Assembly (NCBI RefSeq): GCF_051388915.1 | Contig: NZ_JBPKBH010000013.1 | Span: 1-64,000, forward strand | DNA length: 64,000 nt | Source: Yinghuangia sp051388915 | GTDB lineage: Bacteria; Actinomycetota; Actinomycetes; Streptomycetales; Streptomycetaceae | Reading direction: 5' to 3' | In this document: positions 50,825-58,052 of the stretch, one piece after another | Position numbering within the stretch: the first letter of the stretch is position 1 | How the letters are laid out: every line of letters starts with the position of its first letter | Position numbers and translations under genes: made by a program | The notes under the pieces: model-generated | Database searches by the model: none | What the model was told of the DNA's origin: nothing | What the model saw: the letters and a program-made list of their open reading frames with translations, nothing else

Positions 50825-52105
50825 ATGCGCCCCGTGCACACTCGGCGGCTGGGCCTCCTCGCGCTGATCGCCGCCACCGCGGCCGCCATCGGCTGGGGCA
50901 CCGCGCACGCCGACGACGATCCGCGCGACGACAAGAAGCGCGTCGACGCGCAGGTGCGCGACGTCCGTGCCGATCTCGACGGTTCGGCGAGCCGCCTGGC
51001 CGCCGCGGAGGCCGCGTACGCCGAGGCCAACACCCGCATGCCCGCCGCGCAGGCGGCCCTCGCCGAGGCCCGCGGCAGGCTCGACGCCGCGCGTATGAAG
51101 GACGCCGACACCCGGCGGCGCCTGCAAATCGCCGTCGAGGACGAGGCCCGCGCGCAGGAGCAACTGCGCGACATCGAGTCGGCCATGACCGAGATGCGCG
51201 ACGAACTCGGACGCGTCGCGCGCCGCGCGTACCAGCAGGGCGGGCTGAACCAGCTCTCGGTGATCATGAAGGCCGAGACCCCGGCGCAGCTCCTCAGCCG
51301 CCTGGAGGGCTTCCGCTCGGTGCTGCGCGCCGACCAGGGGACCTTGGACCGGCTGACCCGGGTGCACCACGAGACCGACGGGCGGCAGAAGGAACTCGCC
51401 CGGGCGCGCGAGCGGGTCGAGACCGAGCGCGACGCCGCGGCCGAACGCCTGGCCGAGGTGACCGCGCTCGAAACCGAGGCCGCGACCGCGAGCGCCGCCG
51501 TCGAGCGCCTCGTCGAGCAGCGCCGCGCCGCGCTGGCCACCGCCCAGTCCGAGAAGGCCGCCGACCAGCAGCGGTACGAGGCGCTGGTGGTCGAGCAGCG
51601 CCGCCTGACCGAACTCGTCAACCGCTTCAACGCGCCCTCGCCGCAGCGCGGTGGAAGCAGTGGCACGGGTGGCAGCGGTTCGACGGGCGCGAGCGGCGGC
51701 CGTGGCCAGGGCGGCGCGCTGTCCTATCCGATCGACGCCGACGTCACATCACGCTTCGGCATGCGGTTCCACCCGATCCTGGAGTACGTGAAGCTGCACA
51801 GCGGCACCGACTTCGGGGCGGCGGAGGGCACGCCGGTGCGCGCGGCGCGCGAGGGCACGGTGATCGCGGCCGGCTACAACGCGGCGTACGGCTACCGCGT
51901 GGTCGTGTCGCACGGACAGGTCGGCGGCGTCGCGCTGACGACGACGTACAACCACCTCTCGCGCATCGACGTGGGGGAGGGCGAGCGCCTCCGGCGCGGC
52001 GGAACGGTCGGGCTGGTCGGCAATACCGGCTATTCGACCGGGGCGCATCTGCACTTCGAGGTGCTGGTGGACGGCGAGTTCGCGGATCCGATGGCCTGGT
52101 TGTGA
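50825..52105 (+). CDS. Coiled-coil M23 family peptidoglycan endopeptidase (EnvC/RipC-like)
   Basis: A 426-residue protein. Signal peptide (residues 1-27, LLALIAATAAAIGWGTAHA), a long coiled coil of about 230 residues in two blocks (KKRVDAQVRDVRADLDG..., DRLTRVHHETDGRQKELARARERVE...), a Gly/Ser linker, then a LytM/M23 domain with zinc ligands in KLHSGTDFGA and GAHLHFEVLV. The coiled-coil plus LytM layout and position next to ftsEX indicate a septal hydrolase activated by FtsX. AGGAGG lies 7 nt before ATG 50825. Confidence 0.93.
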   Translation: MRPVHTRRLGLLALIAATAAAIGWGTAHADDDPRDDKKRVDAQVRDVRADLDGSASRLAAAEAAYAEANTRMPAAQAALAEARGRLDAARMKDADTRRRLQIAVEDEARAQEQLRDIESAMTEMRDELGRVARRAYQQGGLNQLSVIMKAETPAQLLSRLEGFRSVLRADQGTLDRLTRVHHETDGRQKELARARERVETERDAAAERLAEVTALETEAATASAAVERLVEQRRAALATAQSEKAADQQRYEALVVEQRRLTELVNRFNAPSPQRGGSSGTGGSGSTGASGGRGQGGALSYPIDADVTSRFGMRFHPILEYVKLHSGTDFGAAEGTPVRAAREGTVIAAGYNAAYGYRVVVSHGQVGGVALTTTYNHLSRIDVGEGERLRRGGTVGLVGNTGYSTGAHLHFEVLVDGEFADPMAWL

Positions 52106-52133
52106 GGTACCTGCGAGCAACGGGAGCAAAAGA

Positions 52134-52170
52134 AGCAGGGCAAGCAGGGTAAGCAGGGCAAGCAAGGGGG
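52134..52170. repeat. 9-bp tandem repeat GCAGGGCAA
   Basis: Four near-identical 9-mers (GCAGGGCAA, GCAGGGTAA, GCAGGGCAA, GCAAGGGGG) directly after the M23 gene. Confidence 0.7.
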
Positions 52171-52203
52171 GCGGGTACGGGGAAGCGCGCCGTGCGTCCC
52201 GCG

Positions 52204-52317
52204 TTGTCCACAGGCCGGTACCTCCGGCCGGTGGAACACATCGCGAACGCAGCCCCCGCGACACGGGTTGTAGCACGCACAGCCGGAGTGTGTGGGGGAG
52301 TCATCCACATATCCACA
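52204..52317. promoter_or_regulatory. Cluster of DnaA-box-like sequences
   Basis: TTGTCCACA (52204-52212) equals the preferred Streptomyces DnaA box. TCATCCACA (52301-52309) and ATATCCACA (52309-52317) are each one base from TTATCCACA. All are on the plus strand, upstream of the S41 peptidase gene. Confidence 0.45.
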
Positions 52318-52358
52318 GGTTGACCTTGTGTCGACTTGTGCTGCCCTATGCTCCCGAC

Positions 52359-53663
52359 ATGACGTCCGGTCGGGTACGCCGCAGGGCCGCGCTGGCCTTG
52401 GCGTTCGGTGCTGCCCTGACGACCGGCGCCGCCACGGGGGCCTGGGACGGCGTGGGCATCCCCGGTCCGCGCCCGGCCGAAGCGCGCCCGCGCGTACCCC
52501 AGCAGTTACCGCCGCAGTTGCCGCAGCCGGGCCAACAGACCCCCGCGGACTCCGCACTCGACAGCGCCGATCTCGTCGGCGGCGACCTCGTCCCGGCCGA
52601 TCTCGACGCCGACAGCGCGCGCGGCCTGCTCGCCGTGCTCGACGACCGCTGGGCCGCCTACTACCCGCCCGGTACCCCGGCCGACCAGCGCGAACGTCTG
52701 GACGGCACGTTCCCCGGCGTAGGCCTGACCGTCCGTCAGGCCGAGGACGCGCTGCAAATCTCGTACGTCACCCCCGGCGGCCCCGCGAACCGCGCCGGGT
52801 TGGTCGCCGGGGACACCCTCGAAGCCGTCGACTCCGTGCCCGCCGCGGAACTGGGCGTCGCGGGCGTGGTCGCCCGGCTGCGCGGCCCGGCCGGGACCAC
52901 CGTCGCGCTCACCGTCGCCACCGACGGCCCGCCCCGGCACATCGTGGTGACCCGCGAACTGCTGACCGGCGCCGACGTCACCGTCGATCCGCTCGACCCG
53001 CCTGACCCGCTCGACCCCCCTGACGCGGCGGCTTCCCCCGGCTCCGCCCCGGCGTCCGGCCTGGTCCGCATCCGCGTCGCCGGATTCGGCCGCGGCACCG
53101 CCGACCAGGTCCGCACGGCCCTGGCCGCCGGGCCCGCCGGCGTCCTCCTCGACCTGCGCGGCAACCCCGGCGGGCTGATCGACGAGGCCGCGGGTGTCGC
53201 GTCGGCGTTCCTGCGGCCGGGGACGGTGGTCTCCTACGACGACGGTTCGGGCGTACGCCGCGAACTGGGCGCGTCCGCACCGCCCGGCGACACCGCCACC
53301 CCGGTCGTCGTGCTCGTGGACGGCGGCAGCGCGAGCGCCGCCGAGGTGGTCGCCGCCGCGCTGCGCGACCGCGGCCGGGCGGTCGTGGTGGGCTCGACCA
53401 CGTACGGCAAGGGCTCGGTGCAGGCCCCGTCGGTCCTGGCCGACGGCGGCGTCCTCGAACTGACCGTGGGCGCCTGGTACTCGCCGGACGGGCGCAGCGT
53501 CGAGGGCCGAGGCGTCGTCCCCGACCTCCCGGTGCCGCCCGAGTCGGCGGACGCCCGGGCCCGCGACGTCCTCGCGGACCTCGCGGAGGCACGCGCCGAA
53601 TCACGAGCCGACTCACGAGCCGAACCACGGGGCGACTCAAGCACCGAACCACGCGGCGACTGA
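52359..53663 (+). CDS. Secreted S41 family (CtpA-like) serine protease
   Basis: A 434-residue protein. Export signal (residues 1-25, RVRRRAALALAFGAALTTGAATG), an N-terminal helical region, PDZ domain around residues 120-200 (LTVRQAEDALQISYVTPGGPANRAGLVAGDTLE), and an S41 protease domain with the Ser of VLVDGGSASAAEVVAAAL and the Lys of STTYGKGSVQAPSVL. C-terminal processing proteases trim exported or membrane proteins. The last 25 residues are a 12-bp-repeat-encoded tail (AESR-ADSR-AEPR units). TATGCT (52347-52352) 6 nt before ATG 52359 indicates a leaderless transcript. Confidence 0.92.
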   Translation: MTSGRVRRRAALALAFGAALTTGAATGAWDGVGIPGPRPAEARPRVPQQLPPQLPQPGQQTPADSALDSADLVGGDLVPADLDADSARGLLAVLDDRWAAYYPPGTPADQRERLDGTFPGVGLTVRQAEDALQISYVTPGGPANRAGLVAGDTLEAVDSVPAAELGVAGVVARLRGPAGTTVALTVATDGPPRHIVVTRELLTGADVTVDPLDPPDPLDPPDAAASPGSAPASGLVRIRVAGFGRGTADQVRTALAAGPAGVLLDLRGNPGGLIDEAAGVASAFLRPGTVVSYDDGSGVRRELGASAPPGDTATPVVVLVDGGSASAAEVVAAALRDRGRAVVVGSTTYGKGSVQAPSVLADGGVLELTVGAWYSPDGRSVEGRGVVPDLPVPPESADARARDVLADLAEARAESRADSRAEPRGDSSTEPRGD

Positions 53664-53781
53664 GCGTCGGACGGCGCCGGGGCGGCAGACGTACCCGCAG
53701 ACGCACCCGCACACCCCGCCACCCGACGGGCGCACCCCGCGTGCCCGTCCCCGCGCAACCCCGTGGATCGGGGGACGTCCG

Positions 53782-54342
53782 ATGGGCGACAATGCGGAGA
53801 TCATGGTGAAGAGACCAACCATCGTTCAGGTGCCCGGGAAGCCGACCAAGTCCAAGAAGGCGCAGGCGGCTCCCAAGCGCAAGCTGATCGCGCAGAACAA
53901 GAAGGCCCGGCACGACTACCACATCGACGACACGTTCGAGTGCGGCGTGGTGTTGACCGGGCCCGAGGTGAAGTCGTTGCGCCAGGGCCGCGCCTCGCTC
54001 GTCGACGGATTCGCGACGGTCGACAACCACGAGGTCTGGCTGCGCAACGCGCACATTCCCGAATATCTGGAGGCCACCTGGAACAATTCCGCGCCGCGCC
54101 GGCCGCGCAAGCTGCTGCTGCACCGCATCGAGATCGCCAAGCTGGAGAACAAGCTCAACGACTCCGGCACCACGCTCGTCCCGCTCAGCATCTACTTCAA
54201 CGAGGACGGCCGCGTGAAGGTGGAACTGGCGCTGGCCCGCGGCAAGAAGCAGTACGACAAGCGCCAGACGCTCATCGAGAAGCAGGGGCAGCGCGAGGCG
54301 CAGCGCGCGATGAGCGCGGCCATCCGCCGCCAGACGCACTGA
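53782..54342 (+). CDS. smpB: SsrA-binding protein SmpB
   Basis: A 186-residue protein that delivers tmRNA to stalled ribosomes. Core: KLIAQNKKARHDYHIDDTFECGVVLTG, PEVKSLRQGRASLVDGFA, NAHIPEYLEATWNN, RKLLLHRIEI, ALARGKKQYDKRQTLIEKQGQREAQRAMS. An N-terminal extension of about 30 residues (VKRPTIVQVPGKPTKSKKAQ) is longer than in most orthologues. ATG 53803 is an alternative start, preceded by a GACAAT -10-like element. The tmRNA gene follows about 170 nt downstream. Confidence 0.95.
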   Translation: MGDNAEIMVKRPTIVQVPGKPTKSKKAQAAPKRKLIAQNKKARHDYHIDDTFECGVVLTGPEVKSLRQGRASLVDGFATVDNHEVWLRNAHIPEYLEATWNNSAPRRPRKLLLHRIEIAKLENKLNDSGTTLVPLSIYFNEDGRVKVELALARGKKQYDKRQTLIEKQGQREAQRAMSAAIRRQTH

Positions 54343-54511
54343 CCGGCGGCGATCGCACCGGGACCGCGCCGACGCGGGGAACGCCGACGCGCGGGAATGA
54401 AGTGGACCGCCGCCGGGGTTGTTCCGTACGATGACACCGGCCGCCCGGGCTCAGGCAATGTGCCCGCGCGACCGTCGAGCGACAGCTTGTCCGCCGCTTG
54501 AAAACTCAACA

Positions 54512-54878
54512 GGGGGTGATCGGTTTCGACTGGAGATGTCGGAGCAGAGGAAGCGAGCCGAGGAAGCGGCAATGATCTCGTTAACCACATGCCGAAACCA
54601 ATAATCGCCGATAACAAGCGCGATTCCTTCGCCCTCGCTGCCTGAGCGAGCTTCGAAGGTGTCAGACCGGGCGCGTCCCCGTCCCGGATCCTGGCATAAT
54701 CAAGGGGACTCCACCGTGGTATCCGGTTACGGGGTGACACGGGAAAACAAACAGTAACTGGGCCCGTCGGCAACTTGTCCGCGTGATTGCCGGGGCCGAG
54801 AAAAGCACAGCGGACTGCGCTCGGAGAAGCTCTGGTCTCGCACTTCAGGACGCGGGTTCAATTCCCGCCACCTCCACC
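54512..54878 (+). ncRNA. ssrA: Transfer-messenger RNA (tmRNA)
   Basis: The 5' end GGGGGTGATCGGTTTCGAC pairs with the 3' end CACCTCC of the tRNA-like domain, and the T arm GGGTTCAATTCCCGCC is intact. The tag frame at about 54612-54650 reads GCC GAT AAC AAG CGC GAT TCC TTC GCC CTC GCT GCC TGA, giving ADNKRDSFALAA. About 367 nt. CCA is not fully encoded (CCC follows the discriminator A). TACGAT at 54427-54432 may be the promoter of a processed precursor. A terminator follows at 54891. Confidence 0.96.
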
Positions 54879-54890
54879 CCTTTTGCGACC

Positions 54891-54921
54891 AAGGCCCGGC
54901 ACACAACGTGTGCCGGGCCTT
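54891..54921. terminator. Terminator shared by ssrA and the convergent KTSC gene
   Basis: Perfect 14-bp stem AAGGCCCGGCACAC / GTGTGCCGGGCCTT with a 3-nt loop, preceded by TTTT on the plus strand. Confidence 0.88.
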
Positions 54922-54926
54922 CGTCG

Positions 54927-55151
54927 TCATGCCGACGGCGGGCGGATTCTGCGGCAGTGGAACACCGGCTTCACGTACGCGTTCATGTGCCGCCCCAGGC
55001 TGGGAGCGGTCACGAGTGCGAGATGGACCGCGGGCGGAACGTCGAAGTACTCGTAGACCGACCCGTTCGTGAACTCGACCTCCAGCAGTCTCCCGGCCTC
55101 GTCATAGCCGACGACGGCGAGGCTGGACGAACGGACCCGGACACGGTGCAT
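54927..55151 (-). CDS. KTSC domain protein
   Basis: A 74-residue protein matching the KTSC fold: SSSLAVVGYDEAGRLLEVEFTNGSVYEYFDVPPAVHLALVTAPSLGRHMNAYV. KTSC domains occur alone or fused to lysyl-tRNA synthetase-like and phage proteins; function unknown. ATG 55151 starts 14 nt after the PfkB stop, so it is probably the third gene of the AGE-PfkB transcript. Confidence 0.82.
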   Translation of the reverse strand: MHRVRVRSSSLAVVGYDEAGRLLEVEFTNGSVYEYFDVPPAVHLALVTAPSLGRHMNAYVKPVFHCRRIRPPSA

Positions 55152-55165
55152 GGCTCCAGCGTCGG

Positions 55166-56197
55166 TCAGACCAGGCTTTCCCGCCACGCGTCCAACTCGG
55201 CCGCGGTCGGCGGGTCGGCGCCCTCGCGGGTGCAGGTGTACGTGGCCGCGGCCGCCGCGTACTCGGTGATCCGCCGCAGGTCGTCCGGCGCGATCGTGCG
55301 CAGCGCCCCGACCCGGTCGCCGCCCAGCAGCCCGCGCGTGTCGAGGGCGTGCAGCAGCGCGCCCATGAACGCGTCGCCCGCGCCGACGGTGTCGGCCACC
55401 TCGACCTCCGGGGTGCCCACCGCGATCGCCTGGTGCTCCATCACCGCCGTGGCGCCGTCCGCGCCCTGCGTGACGACGACCAGCGCCGGTCCCGAGTCGC
55501 GCCACAGGCGGGCCGCCTCGACGGGGTCGAGGTCGGGGTAGAGGTGGACCATGTCCTCGTCGCTCGCCTTGACCACGTCGCACAGCGGCACCATCGCTTC
55601 GAGGCGGCGGCGCACGGCGGCCAGGTCCCCGGAGACGGCCGGGCGCACGTTCGGGTCCAGCGTCAGCGTCACCGTGCCGCGCGCGTGCTCGCGCAGCACC
55701 ATCCGCAGCAGCGCCGCACCACCGGGATCGAGGTGCAGGGCGACCGAGCCGATGTGGAGCGCGCGGACGTCCGCACCGAGCGGGTCCGGCAGCTCCCCGC
55801 CCGTCCACTGCCCGTCCGCGGTGCCGGTGAACCAGAAGTCGTAGGCGGCGCGCCGATGTTCGTCGAACGAGACGACCGCGAGACTGGACGGCTCCGCGGC
55901 GTCGACGAGGTAGCGTGGCGAGACGCCGTCGGCGGCCAGGCGCTCGCGCACCCGCCGGCCGAACGCGTCGGCGCCGATCCGGGCGATGAGCGCCGCCGAA
56001 GTCCCCAGCCGGGCCGCCGCGATCGCGATGTTGGCCGGGCTGCCGCCGACAAGCGCCCGGTAGGAATCGGGAGTTCCGTCGACCGGGACGAGGTCGACAA
56101 CATTCTCCCCGGCCACCGCGAGGGTCGTCGGCCGCTGCGCCGCTGCGCCGTCCGCATCGGCGCCCGCGGCCCCGCCCGCCGCGCGGTCCGCGGTCAC
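55166..56197 (-). CDS. PfkB family carbohydrate kinase (fructokinase-like)
   Basis: A 343-residue ribokinase-fold sugar kinase. The VVDLVPVDGTPDSYRALVGGSPANIAIAAARLG motif is near the N terminus, with TLDPNVRPAV in the middle, and the anion-hole/catalytic motif DTVGAGDAFMGALLHAL with the catalytic Asp at about residue 265. The substrate-binding start resembles fructokinases. GTG 56197 overlaps the AGE-gene stop by 4 nt (GTGA), so the two are translated together. Likely reaction: ATP-dependent 6-phosphorylation of fructose. Confidence 0.92.
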   Translation of the reverse strand: MTADRAAGGAAGADADGAAAQRPTTLAVAGENVVDLVPVDGTPDSYRALVGGSPANIAIAAARLGTSAALIARIGADAFGRRVRERLAADGVSPRYLVDAAEPSSLAVVSFDEHRRAAYDFWFTGTADGQWTGGELPDPLGADVRALHIGSVALHLDPGGAALLRMVLREHARGTVTLTLDPNVRPAVSGDLAAVRRRLEAMVPLCDVVKASDEDMVHLYPDLDPVEAARLWRDSGPALVVVTQGADGATAVMEHQAIAVGTPEVEVADTVGAGDAFMGALLHALDTRGLLGGDRVGALRTIAPDDLRRITEYAAAAATYTCTREGADPPTAAELDAWRESLV

Positions 56198-57453
56198 GAC
56201 GCGCCGTCCAGTTGCGCGCGCAGCGCCGCCGCCGGGGTGGGGGCAAGTGTCAACTGCGGTAGCAGCGTTGCCTGGTACGCGTGGTAGATGTCCGGCTTCC
56301 CGGACCACACGGTCGACGACGGCCGGTTCTCCGCGTCCAGTTCGTGGTGCCAGCTCCCGTGCCGCGCATCGACGGTGAACTCCGCGGCGTAGTCCCACCA
56401 GACGCGGTACCAGTGTTCGTACACCAGATCGCCGGTCCGCCGGTGCAGTGCCGCCGCGGCCGCGATCGCCTCCGCGACCACCCAGTGCATGCGCTCGCGC
56501 ACCACCGGCCGGCCGTCGCCGTCGATCGTGTAGACGAAGCCGGGGCGCCCGTCGCGGTTCCACGCCGCGCCGACCGCCACGACGAACAGCCACCGTGCCG
56601 CGTCCGCCAGCCAGTCGGGCGGATCGGGCAGCGCAGCTTCCAGGTTCAGCAGCAGGCGCGCCCATTCCAGCGAGTGTCCCGGCGTGGTGCCGTACGGGCG
56701 GAAGGGGTCGTCCCTGGCGTCCGCGTTGTAGTCGGCCAGGATGCGCCCGTTCGGCGCGAAGTGCTCCGGAACCCGCCACCACTGCGCGCGGGCGACCTGG
56801 TGCACGAAGAACCCCCCGACGCGCAGCGCCCGGTCGCGCCACACGCCGTCACCGGTGGCGTCGGCGGCCGCGAGGAAGGCCTCGACCGCGTGCATGTTCG
56901 CGTTCGCCCCGAGGTACGCCTCCGGCTCGGTCCACTCCCGGTCGTACGACTCGCGCACCCACCCGCGCTCCTCGTCCCAGAACCGCCTGCCGAACACCGC
57001 GGCGGCCTCCGTCAGGAGCCCCTTGGCGCCCGGCCGTCCCGCGAGCGCGAGGCTCGACGCGGCGAGGAGCACGAAAGCGTGCCCGTACGCCTCCTTGCGG
57101 CCCTCCTGCGGCCCCCCGCCGCCCGGGATGGCCGGAGACCACCCCCCGTTGCGTGCGTCGCGCAGCGGGCCGCTCAGGGCCGCGAGGCCGTGGTCGGCGA
57201 GCGGGCCCGCGCCCGGGACGCCGCGCAGGTTCGCGAGGGCGAACACGTGTGCCATGCGCGCGGTGATCCACAGGTGCACGCCGCGGGCGGGGTCGGGGAC
57301 GCCGTCGGAGTCGAGCCAGCCGAAGCCGCCGCGCGGGTCGCGGGCGGCGGCCCCGAAGCGGAGCAGGCGCCCGGCCTCGGCGTCCAGCCAGTCGCGGTGC
57401 GTGGCCAGCGCGGTCCAGGAGCCGTCGCGTGACCCGTCGTGTGAGGCGTTCAT
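56194..57453 (-). CDS. AGE family sugar isomerase/epimerase (mannose isomerase-like)
   Basis: A 419-residue (alpha/alpha)6-barrel protein of the N-acylglucosamine 2-epimerase family. Active-site-type segments: RMAHVFALANLRG, EAYGHAFVLLAASSLAL, NANMHAVEAFLAAADATG, TTPGHSLEWARLLLNLE, ERMHWVVAEAIAAAAALH and GSWHHELDAENRPSSTVWSGKPDIYHAYQA. The last resembles YihS/mannose isomerase members, which convert mannose to fructose or sulfoquinovose to sulfofructose. Coupled to a PfkB kinase, mannose-to-fructose is the most economical reading. ATG 57453 has GGGGG close upstream; ATG 57462 is an alternative. A structured leader lies upstream. Confidence 0.88.
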   Translation of the reverse strand: MNASHDGSRDGSWTALATHRDWLDAEAGRLLRFGAAARDPRGGFGWLDSDGVPDPARGVHLWITARMAHVFALANLRGVPGAGPLADHGLAALSGPLRDARNGGWSPAIPGGGGPQEGRKEAYGHAFVLLAASSLALAGRPGAKGLLTEAAAVFGRRFWDEERGWVRESYDREWTEPEAYLGANANMHAVEAFLAAADATGDGVWRDRALRVGGFFVHQVARAQWWRVPEHFAPNGRILADYNADARDDPFRPYGTTPGHSLEWARLLLNLEAALPDPPDWLADAARWLFVVAVGAAWNRDGRPGFVYTIDGDGRPVVRERMHWVVAEAIAAAAALHRRTGDLVYEHWYRVWWDYAAEFTVDARHGSWHHELDAENRPSSTVWSGKPDIYHAYQATLLPQLTLAPTPAAALRAQLDGAS

Positions 57454-57512
57454 CGCCCCCATCGTCGCACCGGGGACCCCGTCGGAGAGGGACGTAACGC
57501 GCCGGGAAATGC

Positions 57513-57640
57513 GAACCGGCGGCCCCTGGGGACCGCCGGTTCTGCGCTTACGACACCGACCCGCCAATGCTCGCCTCTCGGCAAGTGGTCCCTCGTAGGG
57601 ACTAATGGTTGGGCCCGGGGGCTTGGATCGAGCCGGTGCC
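57513..57640 (-). ncRNA. Candidate structured leader RNA or sRNA upstream of the AGE-PfkB operon
   Basis: On the minus strand TACTCT (57652-57647) is a TAnnnT -10 box. The RNA that follows can form hairpin GTCCCT-ACG-AGGGAC (57602-57588) and hairpin CTTGCC-GAGA-GGCGAG with a GNRA loop (57585-57570), enclosed by CCAA / TTGG (57612-57609 with 57567-57564). A 10-bp terminator-like stem GAACCGGCGG / CCGCCGGTTC (57542-57513) and then ATTT complete it. It ends 60 nt before the AGE start on the same strand. It matches no riboswitch class that I can recall, and could be an attenuator or an independent sRNA. Confidence 0.55.
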
Positions 57641-57996
57641 ATCAACAGAGTAACCGACCTCGCGTCGTGCGGAAGAAGGATGCGGATCACAGTTTGCGGG
57701 GCTCGGCGGCCGGGGTAGCCGCGCCTATTCCGCGGTGCGGACGGGACGTTCGGCCTCTTGTTCGCACGGGCATTCACTCCCGGGATCGGACCGGGGAACC
57801 GAGCGGGTGTTCCAGTCGGGTGTTTCAACCAGGTGTTTCGGCCATACGCCGGGTCACGCGTCCGTCCGGATGTTCGACGGATCGATGGATGTCCGCGCAG
57901 ATGTCGAACGCGGGTACGTGCAGTGCACACACCGTGCACGTGCGGCGCACTCTGCGTGCCGCAAACCGGCGTGGCGTCGTGTCGCCCGGCAAAGTG

Positions 57997-58028
57997 AGAC
58001 GATCGTCTGCGGTGCCGTGCCATGGCAC
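57997..58028. promoter_or_regulatory. Two 12-bp palindromes upstream of the malic enzyme gene
   Basis: AGACGATCGTCT (57997-58008) and GTGCCATGGCAC (58017-58028) are perfect palindromes 20 nt apart centre to centre, 25-56 nt before the start. They are candidate operators. The remainder of 57660-57990 shows no gene. Confidence 0.5.
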
Positions 58029-58052
58029 CGCACTCGTTGAGGAGACACGTTC

